This document shows positions 1 through 13,849 of a stretch of DNA of 64,000 bases, one piece after another. A program made the translations under genes and the position numbers. This DNA is from Drosophila miranda. Taxonomy: Eukaryota > Arthropoda > Insecta > Diptera > Drosophilidae. Positions within the stretch are counted from its first letter, which is position 1. Every line of letters begins with the position of its first letter. The stretch is taken from positions 19,574,001 through 19,638,000 of the forward strand of contig NC_046676.1 of assembly GCF_003369915.1 (NCBI RefSeq), read 5' to 3'. The notes beneath the pieces were generated by a model, which worked only from the letters and a program-made list of their open reading frames with translations, had not been told where the DNA came from and searched no databases.

Positions 1-913
1 AAAAAAACAGGTTCTCGATTCCCGGGACTGGTTTCACGTCGTGTGCACAACAAAGCTTCCGTCCTCGTCAGAGAGCGCGTACTGACTAACTAAAGAAACA
101 ACTTTTAAGTGCTTGTTAAGTGCTACCGGACTAGTAGCGTAACTGTGAAGTGGACAAAAGTAAATTCCGATTATCTGCAGTTCTAAGCAAATTCGAAATC
201 TAATCGCAAATCCCAGCTCTCCAACGTGAACTTTAACCGCGCCTCGACGTATGTGAGCGAATACATGTAATTTTTTTTGTGTCGAAATAATTGTGAGTAA
301 ATCCACTTGCGATTGTTGTTGTGCTACATTTAATAAATACACGAAGACAATACTCTATGGATGGACATTATTAAGACTTTGACGTCGCGTTGGCCCAAAA
401 ATTACCACCAGTCTTTCTTAGGACCTTTTTACTCCACTGAGACTTAATCCATTGCTCCATATATCCACTGAAACGTTTATCCCGTTCAATCATTTCGGTT
501 TCTATTTTATTATACATGTACTATCTGTGAAATGTCTTCCCTTGCTGGCTAAAGGGTATACAAATTTCGTGGTCAGCATAAAAATACTCTCATCTGCTTT
601 TGTTGATAAAATGCTCTTTGTTTGTGCAATCAGCTGTTTACCAGGGTCTCCAAATTACCATGGCTGCAGTACAGAAAAAAGTCGTGCCCAACTTTGGCGC
701 GGACTTGTTGAATATTCGAAATTCAGTGATGATTAAAGACATATATTCGCTTTAAATGAAAAATATAAATCTTTGGCCTTAATTATGATACGTTTTTCGT
801 AAGTTTAAGTACAATTATAATTAAATCACGATTTAATACAATTACGAATAGTTAGTTAATTACATTTGGCTTGAGTTGAGTAAGAACAACATTCATAAAT
901 TCATGTAAATGCA
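1..913. other. Left-edge region, no gene supported
   Basis: No open frame here has a recognisable product. The first ~340 bases are AT-rich with short exon-like stretches and could be an untranslated exon of a gene outside the window, but neither strand nor splice sites can be fixed. A plus-strand frame near 452-736 has no family resemblance. The stretch 740-913 should hold the 3' UTR of the minus-strand HLH54F gene. Confidence 0.4.
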
Positions 914-3539
914 TTATTGTAAACCATGGGCATGGCTGGTAGCTATTGCTATGCCGCGCTGGTGCTGTCCCATTCCCGCTGTAGCCGTCTCATAGGCACA
1001 ACCATTGATTGTGGCCGTCACCTCCATCTGGTGCATCTCCGAAGGATACCAGTGCCCATGCGAATCCGGCATCTGGCCGTAACTGAGAGCGGCCGGAACG
1101 TCTAACTCGCTGCGTGCGGATTTCGGGTATGACTGGGCCTGCAGCGACTGCCAGTCCATGCGGGAGGAGCCAAAAGGCAGGCTGCGATTGCTCTGATGGA
1201 ACTCAAAGGGCCAGCTCTGAAAGGAAATGGATATGAGGATGTTTTCATAAATCATATGGGCAGAGGAAAACCGCATAGCTATAAATGGAACAATATGACG
1301 ACAACCGAACCGACAGCGACAGCGACAGCGCCATTGTTTGTTTATACAACTTTGATTGTTTTTAGTGGCTCCTCTTGGAAATGTTTTCATAGATCAACAA
1401 TAACAGCCTCATTAACGAATCTATAAAAACATAAACAGCCAAACACTTGCGGACAGAAGACACCCAATTGCAGCCATATATCTACATAGGGCCTGCACGT
1501 TTATGCGAAGGGATCGAGCACAAATAACGCCAGGGAAGAGAAACCGAGCCAATGGGTTACGTTACGTATGTAAATTCCCAGCAGACGCGACGCTGCTGCT
1601 GATCATCAGCATTCACATGTCAACTTTTTAGCGGCGCGTGCGTGAGTGTGGGATAAATTAGGGTGCTGGAACGGAAAAGGGACTGAGACTGAGACTGGAA
1701 CGATCCCATCTCATGAGAGATCTGCTGCCATATGGGCACAAGGCGGGGAAATATTTGCTGATATTTTCACGCATTCAATTGAGTAAACAATTGCTTCTAT
1801 TTGGATAAGTAGCGAAGCGGTATGTATGCCATGAATCTGAATCTGTACGGACAGATTGTGTAAACCTCATGCCATTCCGTTTGGAGAAGAATATTGGAAC
1901 ATCTAGAGTTTCTAATCTGGTTAGACAGACAACTTTTAATTACAATTATCCAAGCTAAGTGAGAAAATTGCTCTTCTCTGCCTTGCTGTGGTCTGGTCTG
2001 CTCTGATCCGACGCGGCGACACTTTTCCCTTGGATGTCATTCACTTTGGGCGCATCAAAGTCGAGCATCTTTAAAAATAAAGCAAAGACTAACTAATGTT
2101 GCCGTCTATCGCCCCCGCCCGTCCGCAGACCGTCTCCATGAGCCTGTCACTCATATTTAATATTTTTGAAATTCACAAAAGTATCGTATTACAGGAAAGC
2201 AAGGCAAACTGAAATCACAAAATTTGATTTGAATGTTCTTCTAGTGGGGGGCCGCTCTGACTCTATTCTGACTGCCACCGACTGGCCTGGACAGGGTATG
2301 GGGTTCGGGGTTGGGTAAGTCTTGGGGCTGGGGATGGGGACGGGGAGAACCTCTGAATACAGAAGGTGGAAATACTTCCACAGCATCGCAGCCTTCGAGC
2401 AGATGTTGCCCAATAGATATGCAAGTATATGTGTCTTCGACTCCCATGTCTTGTGGCCATTTAAAGATGGAAACCAGGACAAAAGAATAGTCCAATCTAA
2501 TCTTTATAGTGTATATAGAATATAGGATGTACATTTGAATTACACTGTCGCCTTAAAACGCCGTCGGCTTCCACTATAAGAGGATTCGTCAATATAGGAG
2601 ATAAAAGGGGTGTGACGTCGATTTTGACAGGATTATGCAGAGATATAGATTCTGAACTTTGTCCAATTTGAAGAGACAATATTTACATACATATATATAA
2701 AAGAAATATATCCCTATTATGGCCTCATTGACATGATGTATCCCGTTTAATTGGCCTAAACGCTCCTACCGACACTCAGTTTTATAATGATGATGAACTA
2801 TACCTATCACAGGAGATAGGTTCGGTTATGACACCTGTCAGGCATGGCATTGACGATACCCAGCTGCTGGTGATGCCATTCATAAGTCCATGGGTGCATG
2901 GTGGATGCAGCGTTAAGTGATGCCACTGACATCACTTATCTTGTGCAGGGACTGGGATCGGATCGAGAGAGATCGCTCAGATTGCAATGACACTTACCAT
3001 GCCGCTGTGTCCTCCATTGTGGAAATGGAAATTGCCTCCGCCTCCGCTTAGGCTTGCTCCTACGTTGGCCCCGCCACTGCCGCAACCGTGTGACGCCTCA
3101 GGCATGTGACTCGTGTCCAGGGCATCCATTCCGGCGGTGTTCGAGTGGCTGTGGTTGTGGCTATGGCTGTGGCTGCCAGTCTCGACGGCCGTAATTAGCT
3201 GTTTAATGTAGAGCGTCGCCAAACGCAACGTGTCCAACTTTGAGAGCTTCGTGTCGGGCGGAATGTTGGGCAATTTGGTCTTCAGACGTCCGTACGCGCT
3301 TGACAGGACCCGCATACGCATCCGCTCCCGGGCATTCGCCGCATTGCGTTGCACCGGCGGTTGGGAGCCTAAATAATGGAATGGAGCTCATGAGCATACT
3401 ATTGCCTATGACTGTGACACGGGTCACGTAATTGGCTTTCAGGGACGGTGGAGTTCTGCTTACTTTGCGAGCTGGCATCCTCATCAAAGTCGTCATCGTA
3501 GAAATCCAGGGGGCTGGAGGAACGCTTCTTGCGTGGCAT
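914..3539 (-). CDS. HLH54F: bHLH transcription factor HLH54F (MyoR/capsulin family)
   Basis: Three coding exons on the minus strand: 3539-3464, 3368-2998 and 1216-914, giving about 249 residues, close to the known fly protein. Exon 1 starts [21 protein letters not shown], a basic then acidic N-terminus. Exon 2 carries the bHLH: basic region [14 protein letters not shown], then helix 1, a loop with [17 protein letters not shown] and helix 2, followed by a His/Ser-rich stretch and a Gly-rich stretch. Exon 3 begins SWPFEFHQ, the short Trp-Pro-Phe motif shared with musculin/capsulin proteins. Donors and acceptors are consensus (GTAAGC...TTTAG; GTAAGT...TTTCAG). In flies this factor specifies the caudal visceral mesoderm that forms longitudinal gut muscle (family knowledge). 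An extra exon inside the 1.8 kb intron cannot be excluded. Confidence 0.9.
1217..2997 (-). other. Second intron of HLH54F
   Basis: Non-coding stretch between exons 2 and 3 of HLH54F, with a GTAAGT donor on the 2997 side and a TTTCAG acceptor at 1217. No second gene or structured RNA is recognisable. Given the gene's tissue-specific role, enhancers would be plausible here, but none can be named from sequence. Confidence 0.6.
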
Positions 3540-4636
3540 TATGTTATAAATGGTCACTAAAAAGCACTCTTTACAATGTGGATATATAAATCCACGGACA
3601 AACTCTACGTATGGTATGGGGATCGTATAATGTGAAAGTAAAACCCGAAACCGAACACGAACGACGTCCGATCTGAACGACAATTAGAGCACTTCTGTGG
3701 AGGGTCACGAGAGAATCCTCCTTTTTGAGCACTTTCCTCTATTCTCCGACCCATCTATTTCTGGCACTTGTAGGCGGTGCCCCGCTCCGTGAACCGCTTG
3801 CAATTGGCGGAAGAGCCAACACATGGTGCGATCTCGGCACTCTCTCCTGCTTCTGGCTGCCACCACATTGGTTCGGTTTGGTTTGCTTTACTTTAGTTCG
3901 GTTCGGAAAAACAAAATGAATCGACTGTTTGTTGTTTATCCGATGGCGTTTATTTAAGAGTTCTCACACCCATCCCATCCCACACCACACTGAAGGATAC
4001 TGCGATAAGCGAGTGCGAAGCGTGCCAAGCTCCCAGTTCCAGCTGGAACCACCTGGTACACAGCACAGCTCTTAAGACAAAACATTTAATGGCGGTGGAG
4101 AGTGATCATAATCCTGGGGTTCCTCTGCGAGTGTATGCATCCTGCGTAAGGACAGAGCTTAAGTAATTGATCAACAATAAACCTCTGTGGATCGATGGAG
4201 TAGTAATAATACTTAGCCGATGTATCCTGTTGAAGGTTTGGCTTTAGGGAGTTTGATTTATGTTGCTTTTTATTCCATTATAATTCCATAATCGTATTAT
4301 ATTGTACTTATTCTCTGAGCGGGAAAACTACAATGTCTATTGACCTATCCTAGTCCGAAACTAGTATTTGGCACACTTCCGAGATAAGATTCCGGGTGCC
4401 AAAGCGGAGAGGGATAGTTTTTCCATCCACATCTGTGCCTTGCCTTGATCAGTGTCCCTCATTATCGTCGAGAGACGTCATTGAATCTGAGTTTATCAGG
4501 AGAATGGCGACCCCAAGGTTCAGCAAACTCATCGAAAAAGCTTATCAAGACCCAACCGGGATCGTGCTGGCCTCGAAATCCGGGGCCTAGGGCTTAGTGT
4601 TTTCACTGAATTCGTCGCGAGAGGCAGCATCTTGAA
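3540..4636. other. Divergent intergenic region, HLH54F to Sardh
   Basis: Holds the 5' regions of both flanking genes. A minus-strand TATATAT at 3588-3582 lies about 45 bases before the HLH54F start and could be a TATA box, although this would leave a very short leader. Sardh starts at 4637 after a GC-rich leader. No other coding signal is convincing; the short frames here match no family. Confidence 0.4.
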
Positions 4637-7445
4637 ATGTGGCGCCATCGCATCTTGCATCAGACATCAGCCCGGAAGGATATCGTCCTCAGGCCCGCGC
4701 GAGCCCTCAGCCATCAGAGAGGATCACCGACGGGGACGCTGCCAGCATCGGCGGATGTGGTTATAATCGGTGGCGGGTCGGCAGGATGTCATACCCTGTA
4801 TCATCTTGCGCGGCGTGGGGTGAGGGCAGTGCTTCTGGAGCGTGCGCAACTCACAGCCGGTACCACCTGGCACACTGCGGGCCTGCTCTGGCGTCTGCGC
4901 CCCAATGATGTCGATATCCAGCTGCTTGCCAACTCGCGCCAAATGCTCCAGCAACTGGAGTCGGAAACGGGCCTCGATCCTGGCTGGATACAGAACGGAG
5001 GCCTCTTCATCGCCCACAACGAGACGAGGCTGGACGAGTACCGGCGCCTGGCCACCGTGGGATCTGCTCTGGGCATTGAGAACCAGATCCTCGGTCCGGA
5101 GGAGACACAGAAGTTGTTCCCCCTCCTCGATCCCTCTGCTTTCATCGGCGCCCTCTACTCACCCGGCGATGGTGTCATGGATCCCGCCATGCTGTGTGCG
5201 GCCTTGAAGAGGGCGGCCACCAATCGGGGCGCAGAGGTGATCGAGAATTGCGGAGTCGATGACATTCTCCTGGAGCAGACATCGCGCGGCAAAAAGGTAG
5301 TCGGCGTGGCAACACCCTATGGCAACATACGAACGGAGAGAGTGGTAAATGCCACAGGAGTCTGGGGCAGGGATCTGGTGGCCAAGCACGGCTCCCACCT
5401 ACCGCTGGTGCCTATGAAGCACGCCTACATCGTTTCCGAATCGATACCAGGAGTGCGTGGCCTGCCCAATATCCGGGACCACGACTACTCCACATACTTC
5501 CGCATCCAGGGCGATGCCATCTGCATGGGTGGCTATGAGCCCAACCCGATCCTGCTGGATCCGGTGGCAAAGGACTTTCACTTTGGCCTCTACGAGCTGG
5601 ACTGGTCGGTGTTCGAGACGCATGTTGAGGGTGCCCAGAAGCTGTGCCCCAGCTATGCCAAGTACGGCGTAAAGAGCACTGTCTGCGGCCCCGAGTCATT
5701 CACACCCGACCACAAGCCTATAATGGGACCCGATCCTGTCCTGAACGGACTTTATCACAACTGCGGCTTCAATTCGGCAGGCATGATGTTCGGCGGAGGC
5801 TGTGGTGAACAGACCGCCCTGTGGATCCTCAATGGACAGCCGGATCTGCCCATGTTTGGTTTTGATTTGCGTCGCTTCACACCCGAGCAGGGACGCGCCA
5901 CCCAGTGGATACGGGAGAAGTCGCACGAGAGCTACGTGAAGAACTACAGCATGGTGTTCAAGTACGATCAGCCGCTGGCCGGCCGTGATTTCCAGAAGGA
6001 TCCGCTCCACGACCAGATGATTCTGGCCAACGCCGTCATGGAGGAGAAGCAGGGCTGGGAGCGTCCCGGCTACTTCCTGCCCTCAGGAGCTAATAGAGCT
6101 GCCGTCCAGCCATACGACTGGTATGGCAGCTACGGACATTCCCGCAATCGGGACATCGTCTACGAGCAGGTCCTCGAAGGCGATCTCCAGTACGGTCGAT
6201 TCTCAGAGCATCACGATCTGGTGAGTGTGGATCCCTATGGATTCTGAGAGTGACTATACATCTAATATCGCTCAGATCAAGTCGGAAGCGTTGGCTTGCC
6301 GAAATAACGCGGTGGTCTTCAACATGAGCTATTTCGCCAAACTGCTGCTCGAGGGACCGCAGGCGCAACAGGCGGCGGACTGGCTCTTCTCCGCCAACAC
6401 GAATCGTGACCCCAGCAAGTAAGTCATTCTCCTGTGAATCGCCCTAGAGACCACCGGATCAATATTTATATGTTCCAGAACTGTCTACACCTGCGCCCTC
6501 AATGCAGCCGGCGGCGTGGAAGCGGACGTGACCATAACCCGTCTTTCTTCCGGTTCGGGCCAGATCTACGATCCAAAGTTTAGTGGTCAAGCATACTACA
6601 TAGTGGCCGGCGGTGCATCGGCTTACTACACGTACAGCACACTGCAGGACGAGATTCGGAGGCAGGGATTCGAGGCCAGTCTCAAGGACCTAACTGCTGA
6701 CATGGGCGTCATTTCGATTCAAGGCCCCAACAGTCGCCAGATCTTGCAGCCACTGCTGGACTGTGAACTCTCCGACGAGAAGCTGCCGCCAAACTGCACG
6801 CGGCTGGCCAAGTGCAATGGCATCGGCCTCCGCCTCCTGCGGGTCAGTTTCGTGGGAGAGCTTGGCTACGAACTGCACGTGCCCAAGGCCGATTGCGTCG
6901 CCGTCTACAAATCCCTTATGGCTGCTGGGGCATCTCGGGGTCTGCGCAACGCTGGCTACCGCGCTCTCTATTCCCTGAGCAGTGAAAAGGGCTACCATTT
7001 GTGGAGCTTCGATCTTCGCCCGGACGACACCCCGCTAGAGGCTGGTCTGGGCTTCACCTGTCGCAAGAGCGGCAGCGAATACCGTGGCAAGGCGGCCATC
7101 GAGCGGCAACGTTCCGAAGGGGTCAAGAAGCGCTTGGTCTATCTGACGCTGCAGGAGGAGGATGTTCCTATTTGGGGCCTTGAGGGAGTCTACCGCAATG
7201 GGGAGCCAGTGGGGACTCTGCGACGGGCAGAGTACGCCTATGCACTCGGCAAATCCCTGGGACAGGCCTACATCGAGCGACCAGATGGACACACCATTGA
7301 AACCGACTACGTGAAGAGCGGCCAATACGAATTAGACATTCTGGGCAAGCGATACCGGGCGGACTGTCACTTGCGCAGCCCATTCGATCCTACCGGACAA
7401 CGGGTTCTCGGTAACTACCACCAAACGACGGCAGACGCATCATAA
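4637..7445 (+). CDS. Sardh: Sarcosine dehydrogenase, mitochondrial
   Basis: Exons 4637-6220, 6276-6418 and 6479-7445 give about 897 residues, the usual SARDH length. The N-terminus is Arg-rich without acidic residues (mitochondrial presequence). The FAD dinucleotide-binding motif VVIIGGGSAGCHTLYHLARRG follows at about residues 40-60. TTWHTAGLLWRLRP, the site region for covalent FAD in this family, and VCGPESFTPDHKP and GFNSAGMM further on are typical of SARDH rather than dimethylglycine dehydrogenase. The C-terminal half has the GcvT-like folate-binding domain (MSYFAKLLLEGP, ISIQGPNSRQILQPLLD, SFVGELGYELHVPKADCV, DDTPLEAGLGFTC). It oxidatively demethylates sarcosine to glycine in the matrix, passing the one-carbon unit to tetrahydrofolate and electrons to ETF. 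Introns are 55 and 60 bp. A likely ATTAAA poly(A) signal sits just past the stop at 7453-7458. Confidence 0.95.
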
Positions 7446-7851
7446 TCCGTAATTAAAGTTGAACCTTTGTCTTCTGAGAATGAGACTGAGAACTCACTGG
7501 TGGTGAAAGGACTTTCCCTGCCGCTCCCTCTCCCTATATTTGTGTAGGTACTCGAGATGTGAAGTGCCTGTGGAAGGCCATAAATTACATTTCTCCGAGG
7601 CACCATTCGAGGTTTCGAAGAAAGGTCGCAGGCGTTGCGGTCAACGGCTCAATTAATTCTGTGGCCCAACTATTATGACATGGGGCAAGCCTTCTTCGAA
7701 GACCAGACAACAGACGTAATTCTATAGCCCTCTCCTCTCCCGATCCGCCAGACACATTGTCGCCAGTAAAGAGCATGCATCTTATTTCTTATTCCAACAT
7801 TAAGTAATTGTTCTAGTCTGAGGCAAATACTGTTTTAGCTAAGGGTGGCTC
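7446..7851. other. Convergent 3' intergenic region, Sardh and SLC26 gene
   Basis: About 400 bases between two stop codons facing each other. It should hold both 3' UTRs. No additional gene is seen. Confidence 0.5.
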
Positions 7852-10620
7852 CTAGGCCTCAATCGACACCGTCGAGGCTGAGTTGGAAGGACTGTCGAAG
7901 TGGGAGGCCACCAGCTCCTCGAGAGTCTGATCAAACTTGAAGATGGGGCGAATATCGTTCTTGAGTCGGCAAACGACGCCGGCGGAGGCAATGTTCCACT
8001 TCCAGCAGATGAGAGCACAGTTGAGGGCGTCCAGATCCTCCTTCAGGGAGACAATGTTCTGCAATAGATTGCATTAGAAAAGGCGGGCAATCAAAGGGGC
8101 AATCAAAGACTTACCATGGCGACTGTGTAATCGATGGAATTGATCTCCTCGCCTTTGATCACGACCAGACTAGTTTCACCGTTCTGTTGGTTCAGGAAGC
8201 GAACCACCTTCTCCTTTAGATACTCCGCGGAGGCATAGTCGAGCTTCTGCTTTACATCCACCACGCTCACCTCGTGTCCATTTATCTGCAGGTAGTTGGA
8301 TACGTTAAGATTTGGGGGCTATCAACCTAATGGCGTTTTTGGCCTACCTTCTCCAATCTTACGTAGACCTGGGGACGCGCACTGCTGTACAGAATGTAGA
8401 CCATGTTGGCGGCAATGCCGCAGAGAATGCCATACTCCAGGCTCCAGAACATGCAGGTGATAATTGTGACTAAAAACGGGAACAGATCTTTCTCTGCAAA
8501 AACACGAATTGGATTAGAATCAGCCGGGCTAAACCCACAAACGACTCACTCTTCGACTTCCACATGTCCGCAATCTTGTGGAGCTCCACCAGCGATATCA
8601 TGGCTGCTATGATGATGGACGCCAGCGTGCACTTAGGTATGTAGTAGAAGGTTTGGGTGAGGAAGGCCAATGCCATGAGCACGAGAGCACCCGTGACGGC
8701 TCCGCCAAGAGGCGTCTTCACTCCACTGGCATTGTTGACTGCCGTGCGTGTGAATGAGCCCGTCACTGGCATGGAGAGAACGAAGCTACCCATAATGTTG
8801 CACATGCCCAGGGCCACCATCTCCTGCGATGCATCCACTATTTTCCCCTTGGCTGTGAATGCAATTGCGGGCTTTTATAAGATATGGAACTCAGCTCTAG
8901 ACTGGACTGATATTATCAACCGATTCACACAGAACAACCGCCGCGATCGGATGATTCATACAGTGAGAATGCACAAAACAAGTTATTGTACATATGTATA
9001 CCAACATGGGCTACGTTACGAGAATGTGTTGTTGGAAACAAATTTCTCTTTTTCCCTCATATTGGGAGAGGGTTGATGTGACAGTTGCCGAGCGACTGAA
9101 TAGGGGAATTGGTACTTACAAAATGCCTTGGATATAGCCACGATTTCCAGAATCGATATCAGCGGTATGGAGCCCAGAGAGGCGCCTACTGTACTGATCA
9201 TCTCGCCAAAGGACACGTACTCTCCATCGACGGTGGTGCTGAAGGGCGGCAGTCGAAAGGGTGGCACGCCCGCTGTTATGTTTCCAGTGACGCGGAAGGG
9301 CTGGTTTCCATCGCGACTAAGAATGTAGGCAAGGAACGTGCCAAAGATCACGGCCAAGGCGTTGCGCGATAGGGCCAGGTACTTCCAGAATATACGGTTG
9401 CCCCACTTGATGTCCTTCACTTGCTGTGCAACATACATAGATTAGTTTATGATCTACTATTTTGGTTGCCTATTGCGGGAGTATACCTTCATGAAAAGCA
9501 GGAATATGAGGGAAGACACACCCAGCAGGGCGTCCCATTTTCTAATCGAAGGCAAGTGGGTGAAGAAATTTTTCCAGGACGGCAACAAATCGTTTGATGG
9601 ACCTATTTTTTGAAGAATAATAATAACCCAAATTAGCCTGCTGCGGAAATGCTGCTAAATGTATTCCCACTCACTGCTGAGGCCGACTATATTGTTAATT
9701 TGGGCACTGCCGATGGTGGTGGCCGCCGCCATGGTGAAGCCTGTGATGACTGGTATCGATATAAAGCGCACCAGCACTCCCATGTTGAGCAGGCCCAGGA
9801 GGAGCACGATGCAACCGGCCAGGAAGCACACTAGCACAGCGTAGTCTGGACTGATGGTGGCATACTGGTTGACCATCAGAGCCATAATGGCGGTTGTGGC
9901 TGCGGGCGTAAGTGTAAAATGAGTTTCCAGTGGCTGGACAGAAGCGTGGACAGGGGACCCTTACCGATTGTGACATCCTTGCAGGAACCAAAAACAATGT
10001 AGGTGAAGCAGCCCATGAAAGCCGAGTACAGACCGTACTGTGGCTCCAGGCCCGCCACCACCCCATAGGCAATGGCCTGAGGTATAGTTGTGAGTCCTAC
10101 GGTGAAACCTGCTATGAAGTCCTGCATCACGTACTCGATCGGGTAGCGGGGCAGCCATTGGAATATGGGGAACTTGTTGGTGATGGTCGCCGGGCGACAC
10201 AGCTTCCGTCCGCTGTCGCTGATCAGAGTGCCCACGCTCGGAAGCTGCTCCCTGTACAGATGATCTGCAGGTCAGGGAATGAATTTCCGATTAGATTCCA
10301 CTCTACATTCGCTGGTACATTCTGATAACCCCCCACGGAGATAGAAATCAAACCATTAAATCTTACTTGGTAGCACTCGCTCCCTTATCAGTTGGACTTT
10401 CCTAGAAGATAGATAAGCCTCCACGATACACTTTTATGAATTGGCACGTATTTTCTCGATTGGCCATAATTGATTTTATTGGTGAGAGTTTCCACAAGCA
10501 TGCGATCGCCCCTGTCTTTTCGAAACTGACCTAACAACAGCGTTCAACCTTGAGACAAATGCACCCGGTAAACCCCTGGGAACCAGCTAAGGCAGCCAAC
10601 TCACCCTCGTCCGCCCTCAT
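7852..10620 (-). CDS. SLC26-family sulfate/anion transporter (SLC26A11-like)
   Basis: Nine minus-strand exons can be placed: 10620-10605, 10264-9965, 9899-9675, 9602-9487, 9423-9120, 8852-8550, 8493-8348, 8285-8115 and 8058-7852. They sum to 1788 nt, 595 residues, with every phase consistent. The tiny first exon encodes MRADE and joins DHLYREQLPSVG. The sulfate-transporter signature region follows: DFIAGFTVGLTTIPQAIAYGVVAGLEPQYGLYS. Multiple membrane segments come next (VLVCFLAGCIVLLLGLLNMG, VLMALAFLTQTFYYIPKC), with GSFTRTAVNNASGVKTPLGG as in the family. The C-terminal cytoplasmic STAS domain spans the last two exons (INGHEVSVVDVKQKLDYASAEYLKEKVVRFL). It is expected to move sulfate or other anions across a membrane. 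Flies have several paralogs and the specific one is not assigned. Confidence 0.9.
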
Positions 10621-11064
10621 CGCGGATTAGTTGATTGTTTCGATCTCGCGAATTGCGTGTAGAAACAAAAATAGAAAGACAGAGAGTGGGTAGGAAGAGC
10701 AAACACTAAGCGATAACTGGGGACCAAACGCGACCGCTCTATACGCCGTTCCAGACTTGAATGACGCTCTCCATCAGCTCCGGCCTGACTCGACAACTTG
10801 CCGACTGGCCGTCTGGCTGAGATAGGGAGCGCATTCGTTTCTGTTTGCCGGTGTATACCGGCCATATATGATTTACAAGAGCAAGTACAAGCTTATCTTG
10901 TTAACAAGTGTTTACACAGAGATATCGTCGCAGTGTCTGCTTAATGGCAATGCCGCTCTTAGAAGAAACACTTATGGGTAATTTGAATCCGTTTATTTGC
11001 TCGATTTACAGATTAAGGAACTCGTTGTAGGCGTTTAAAGGGTAATTCTCTTCTGGTCGTCTGG
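10621..11064. other. 5' region of SLC26 gene and 3' UTR of WD40 gene
   Basis: Both neighbours are on the minus strand. A minus-strand AATAAA at 10997-10992 lies about 70 bases after the WD40 stop and is its likely poly(A) signal. The rest is the promoter and leader of the SLC26 gene. No coding signal. Confidence 0.5.
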
Positions 11065-12207
<1,143 letters not shown>

Positions 12208-12542
12208 TTACTTTATATGCACAATATATAATTTTTACAGCCGGCTTACCGAAAAAAAAACCTGGCAGAAACGAAAAGTGTTTGTCAATCTAACAAAGTT
12301 GTTCAACACTCAACACTAGGTGCCGGAAAGGCTCGGCTTTTACTGTGACGTAACGTGCAGCAGCAACACAGGCGAATGCGTGTTTTATGAAAAATTCAAA
12401 CTGAAGTGTGATAGTGCGTAAATTGAATTGTTTTCTCTTGTTTTCGCGCAGTGTATGAGAAATTCACGCCTAGTCAGAACTAGGGATACAAAAATAATGA
12501 TACATTCAGAGAAGAGCAAACAACAACAGCAATTAATTTGCA

Positions 12543-12731
12543 ATGAGAGTACATATTTGGAGATTGGGCGGTTTATTTGGACAGCATGCTATTCTGCGTA
12601 GACTTGTTAATCAAACATTAAACAAATTCCTCAAACTTCCATCCCACCGTATGCCGGCAATTTGTCACCAATTATATGCTGACGCTGCTATGTACTCCAC
12701 CAAAGTTACAAAGGAAAGGTGTAGACGTTGA
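12543..12731 (+). CDS. Possible small basic protein, weak candidate
   Basis: A 62-residue frame starting MRVHIWRLGGLFGQH and ending STKVTKERCRR. It is Arg/Lys-rich with almost no acidic residues in the first half, as in a mitochondrial presequence or ribosomal-type peptide. No family is recognised and no poly(A) signal follows closely. A GTGAGT at 12836-12841 downstream could be a donor, so this may be part of a spliced transcript. It could equally be chance. Confidence 0.25.
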   Translation: MRVHIWRLGGLFGQHAILRRLVNQTLNKFLKLPSHRMPAICHQLYADAAMYSTKVTKERCRR

Positions 12732-12924
12732 GACGTGCGATAAAAAGTCAGTGAACTTTTCGTGATAATTGTAAAAAATTGCAATTAATTATCTGATAAT
12801 CTAATCCGAATGTGCAGCTTAAATAATATATTTATGGTGAGTACAAATAATATTTACTATTTTCGTTTTAAATCGTTTTCAAAATTGATTATCATCGGTA
12901 TAACGTCCGACTATTAAAGTCGAC

Positions 12925-12932
12925 TATCGATA
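12925..12932. promoter_or_regulatory. DRE (TATCGATA)
   Basis: Perfect palindromic DNA-replication-related element, the binding site of DREF and a hallmark of fly housekeeping promoters. No housekeeping start codon is obvious close by on either strand, so the transcript it serves is unknown; the WD40 gene (minus, start 12171) is about 750 bases away. Confidence 0.5.
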
Positions 12933-13805
12933 GCCTGGTCGCAGTTGCAACACAGCGGCAACTCTACTACAAAAGTATGAAAAAAGCGGGAATTTTTAAA
13001 TTTTCAATCAACAAAATAATATGCTAAATTTACACCGAATTGAGTTTATAAAACGGCACAACCAAGAGGAAATTGAGTTCCTCGTAAAGATAAAATCGAT
13101 GATCTAAAATATCTAACAAGTGACAGCGACAGTATGGATGATACATATGTCTACAATTAAAGTTATCGATGATTATGTATGTTTTATTGTATTATTATTA
13201 ATATTATTGTTATTTATAGCATAAAAAAATGACTCATCAGAGAGGACATGCAGCGATGGCTCCAACTATCTGCAATATTTGCTCACACATATGTATGTGT
13301 GTATATTCGAGGGAGGAAGACCCATTCTCCATTGCGCATTATTTGGCCATGTATGGAATTGGACAATGTGTCTGGTGATGATTCAATGCTCTTTGCTGTC
13401 TACTCTTGTTGTTCTATGATTAAAATTTGCAATTTTGATTATTTTTAGCACCGCTTGATGGCCGACCTTAGCCATAGGGCGACCTGTCGATGCACAAACA
13501 ATCTGTAATCTTATTAAGCGGCTGCCTGGCAACGTCCAATCAACAGGTGATCTGGCATCAATGTAACCTGATTGGCTTATGTAATTGATTGTAAGAAGGG
13601 CCTGCCTGGCCGCTTAAGCACCGTCATTGGCCGATAGATGGGCCGATGCCGATCCAGCGCTACAATCGTATGCCTTATCACTTGCAATTCGGACCGGTGC
13701 AATTGCAGGGGTCGAACGGATCTCGCACAATGTCAAGGCTACAAAGCGACATGCCAATGGCCGGAGTGCAAATCTCGCTATCGCCGACGCTACGGCTTGG
13801 CTGGG

Positions 13806-13811
13806 TATAAA
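13806..13811 (+). promoter_or_regulatory. TATA box of the hexamerin gene
   Basis: TATAAA lies 44 bases upstream of the start codon at 13850. Transcription would start near 13836, leaving a very short leader, in keeping with a strongly and stage-specifically expressed larval gene. Confidence 0.65.
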
Positions 13812-13849
13812 TGCAGGCTGGAAACGGAGCAGAGGTATGATTCCGCAAG

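Noticed and set aside
452-736. A 94-codon plus-strand frame near the left edge, and a short frame from 660 in another phase
   Set aside because: No family resemblance, no promoter or poly(A) context, and composition like the surrounding AT-rich DNA.
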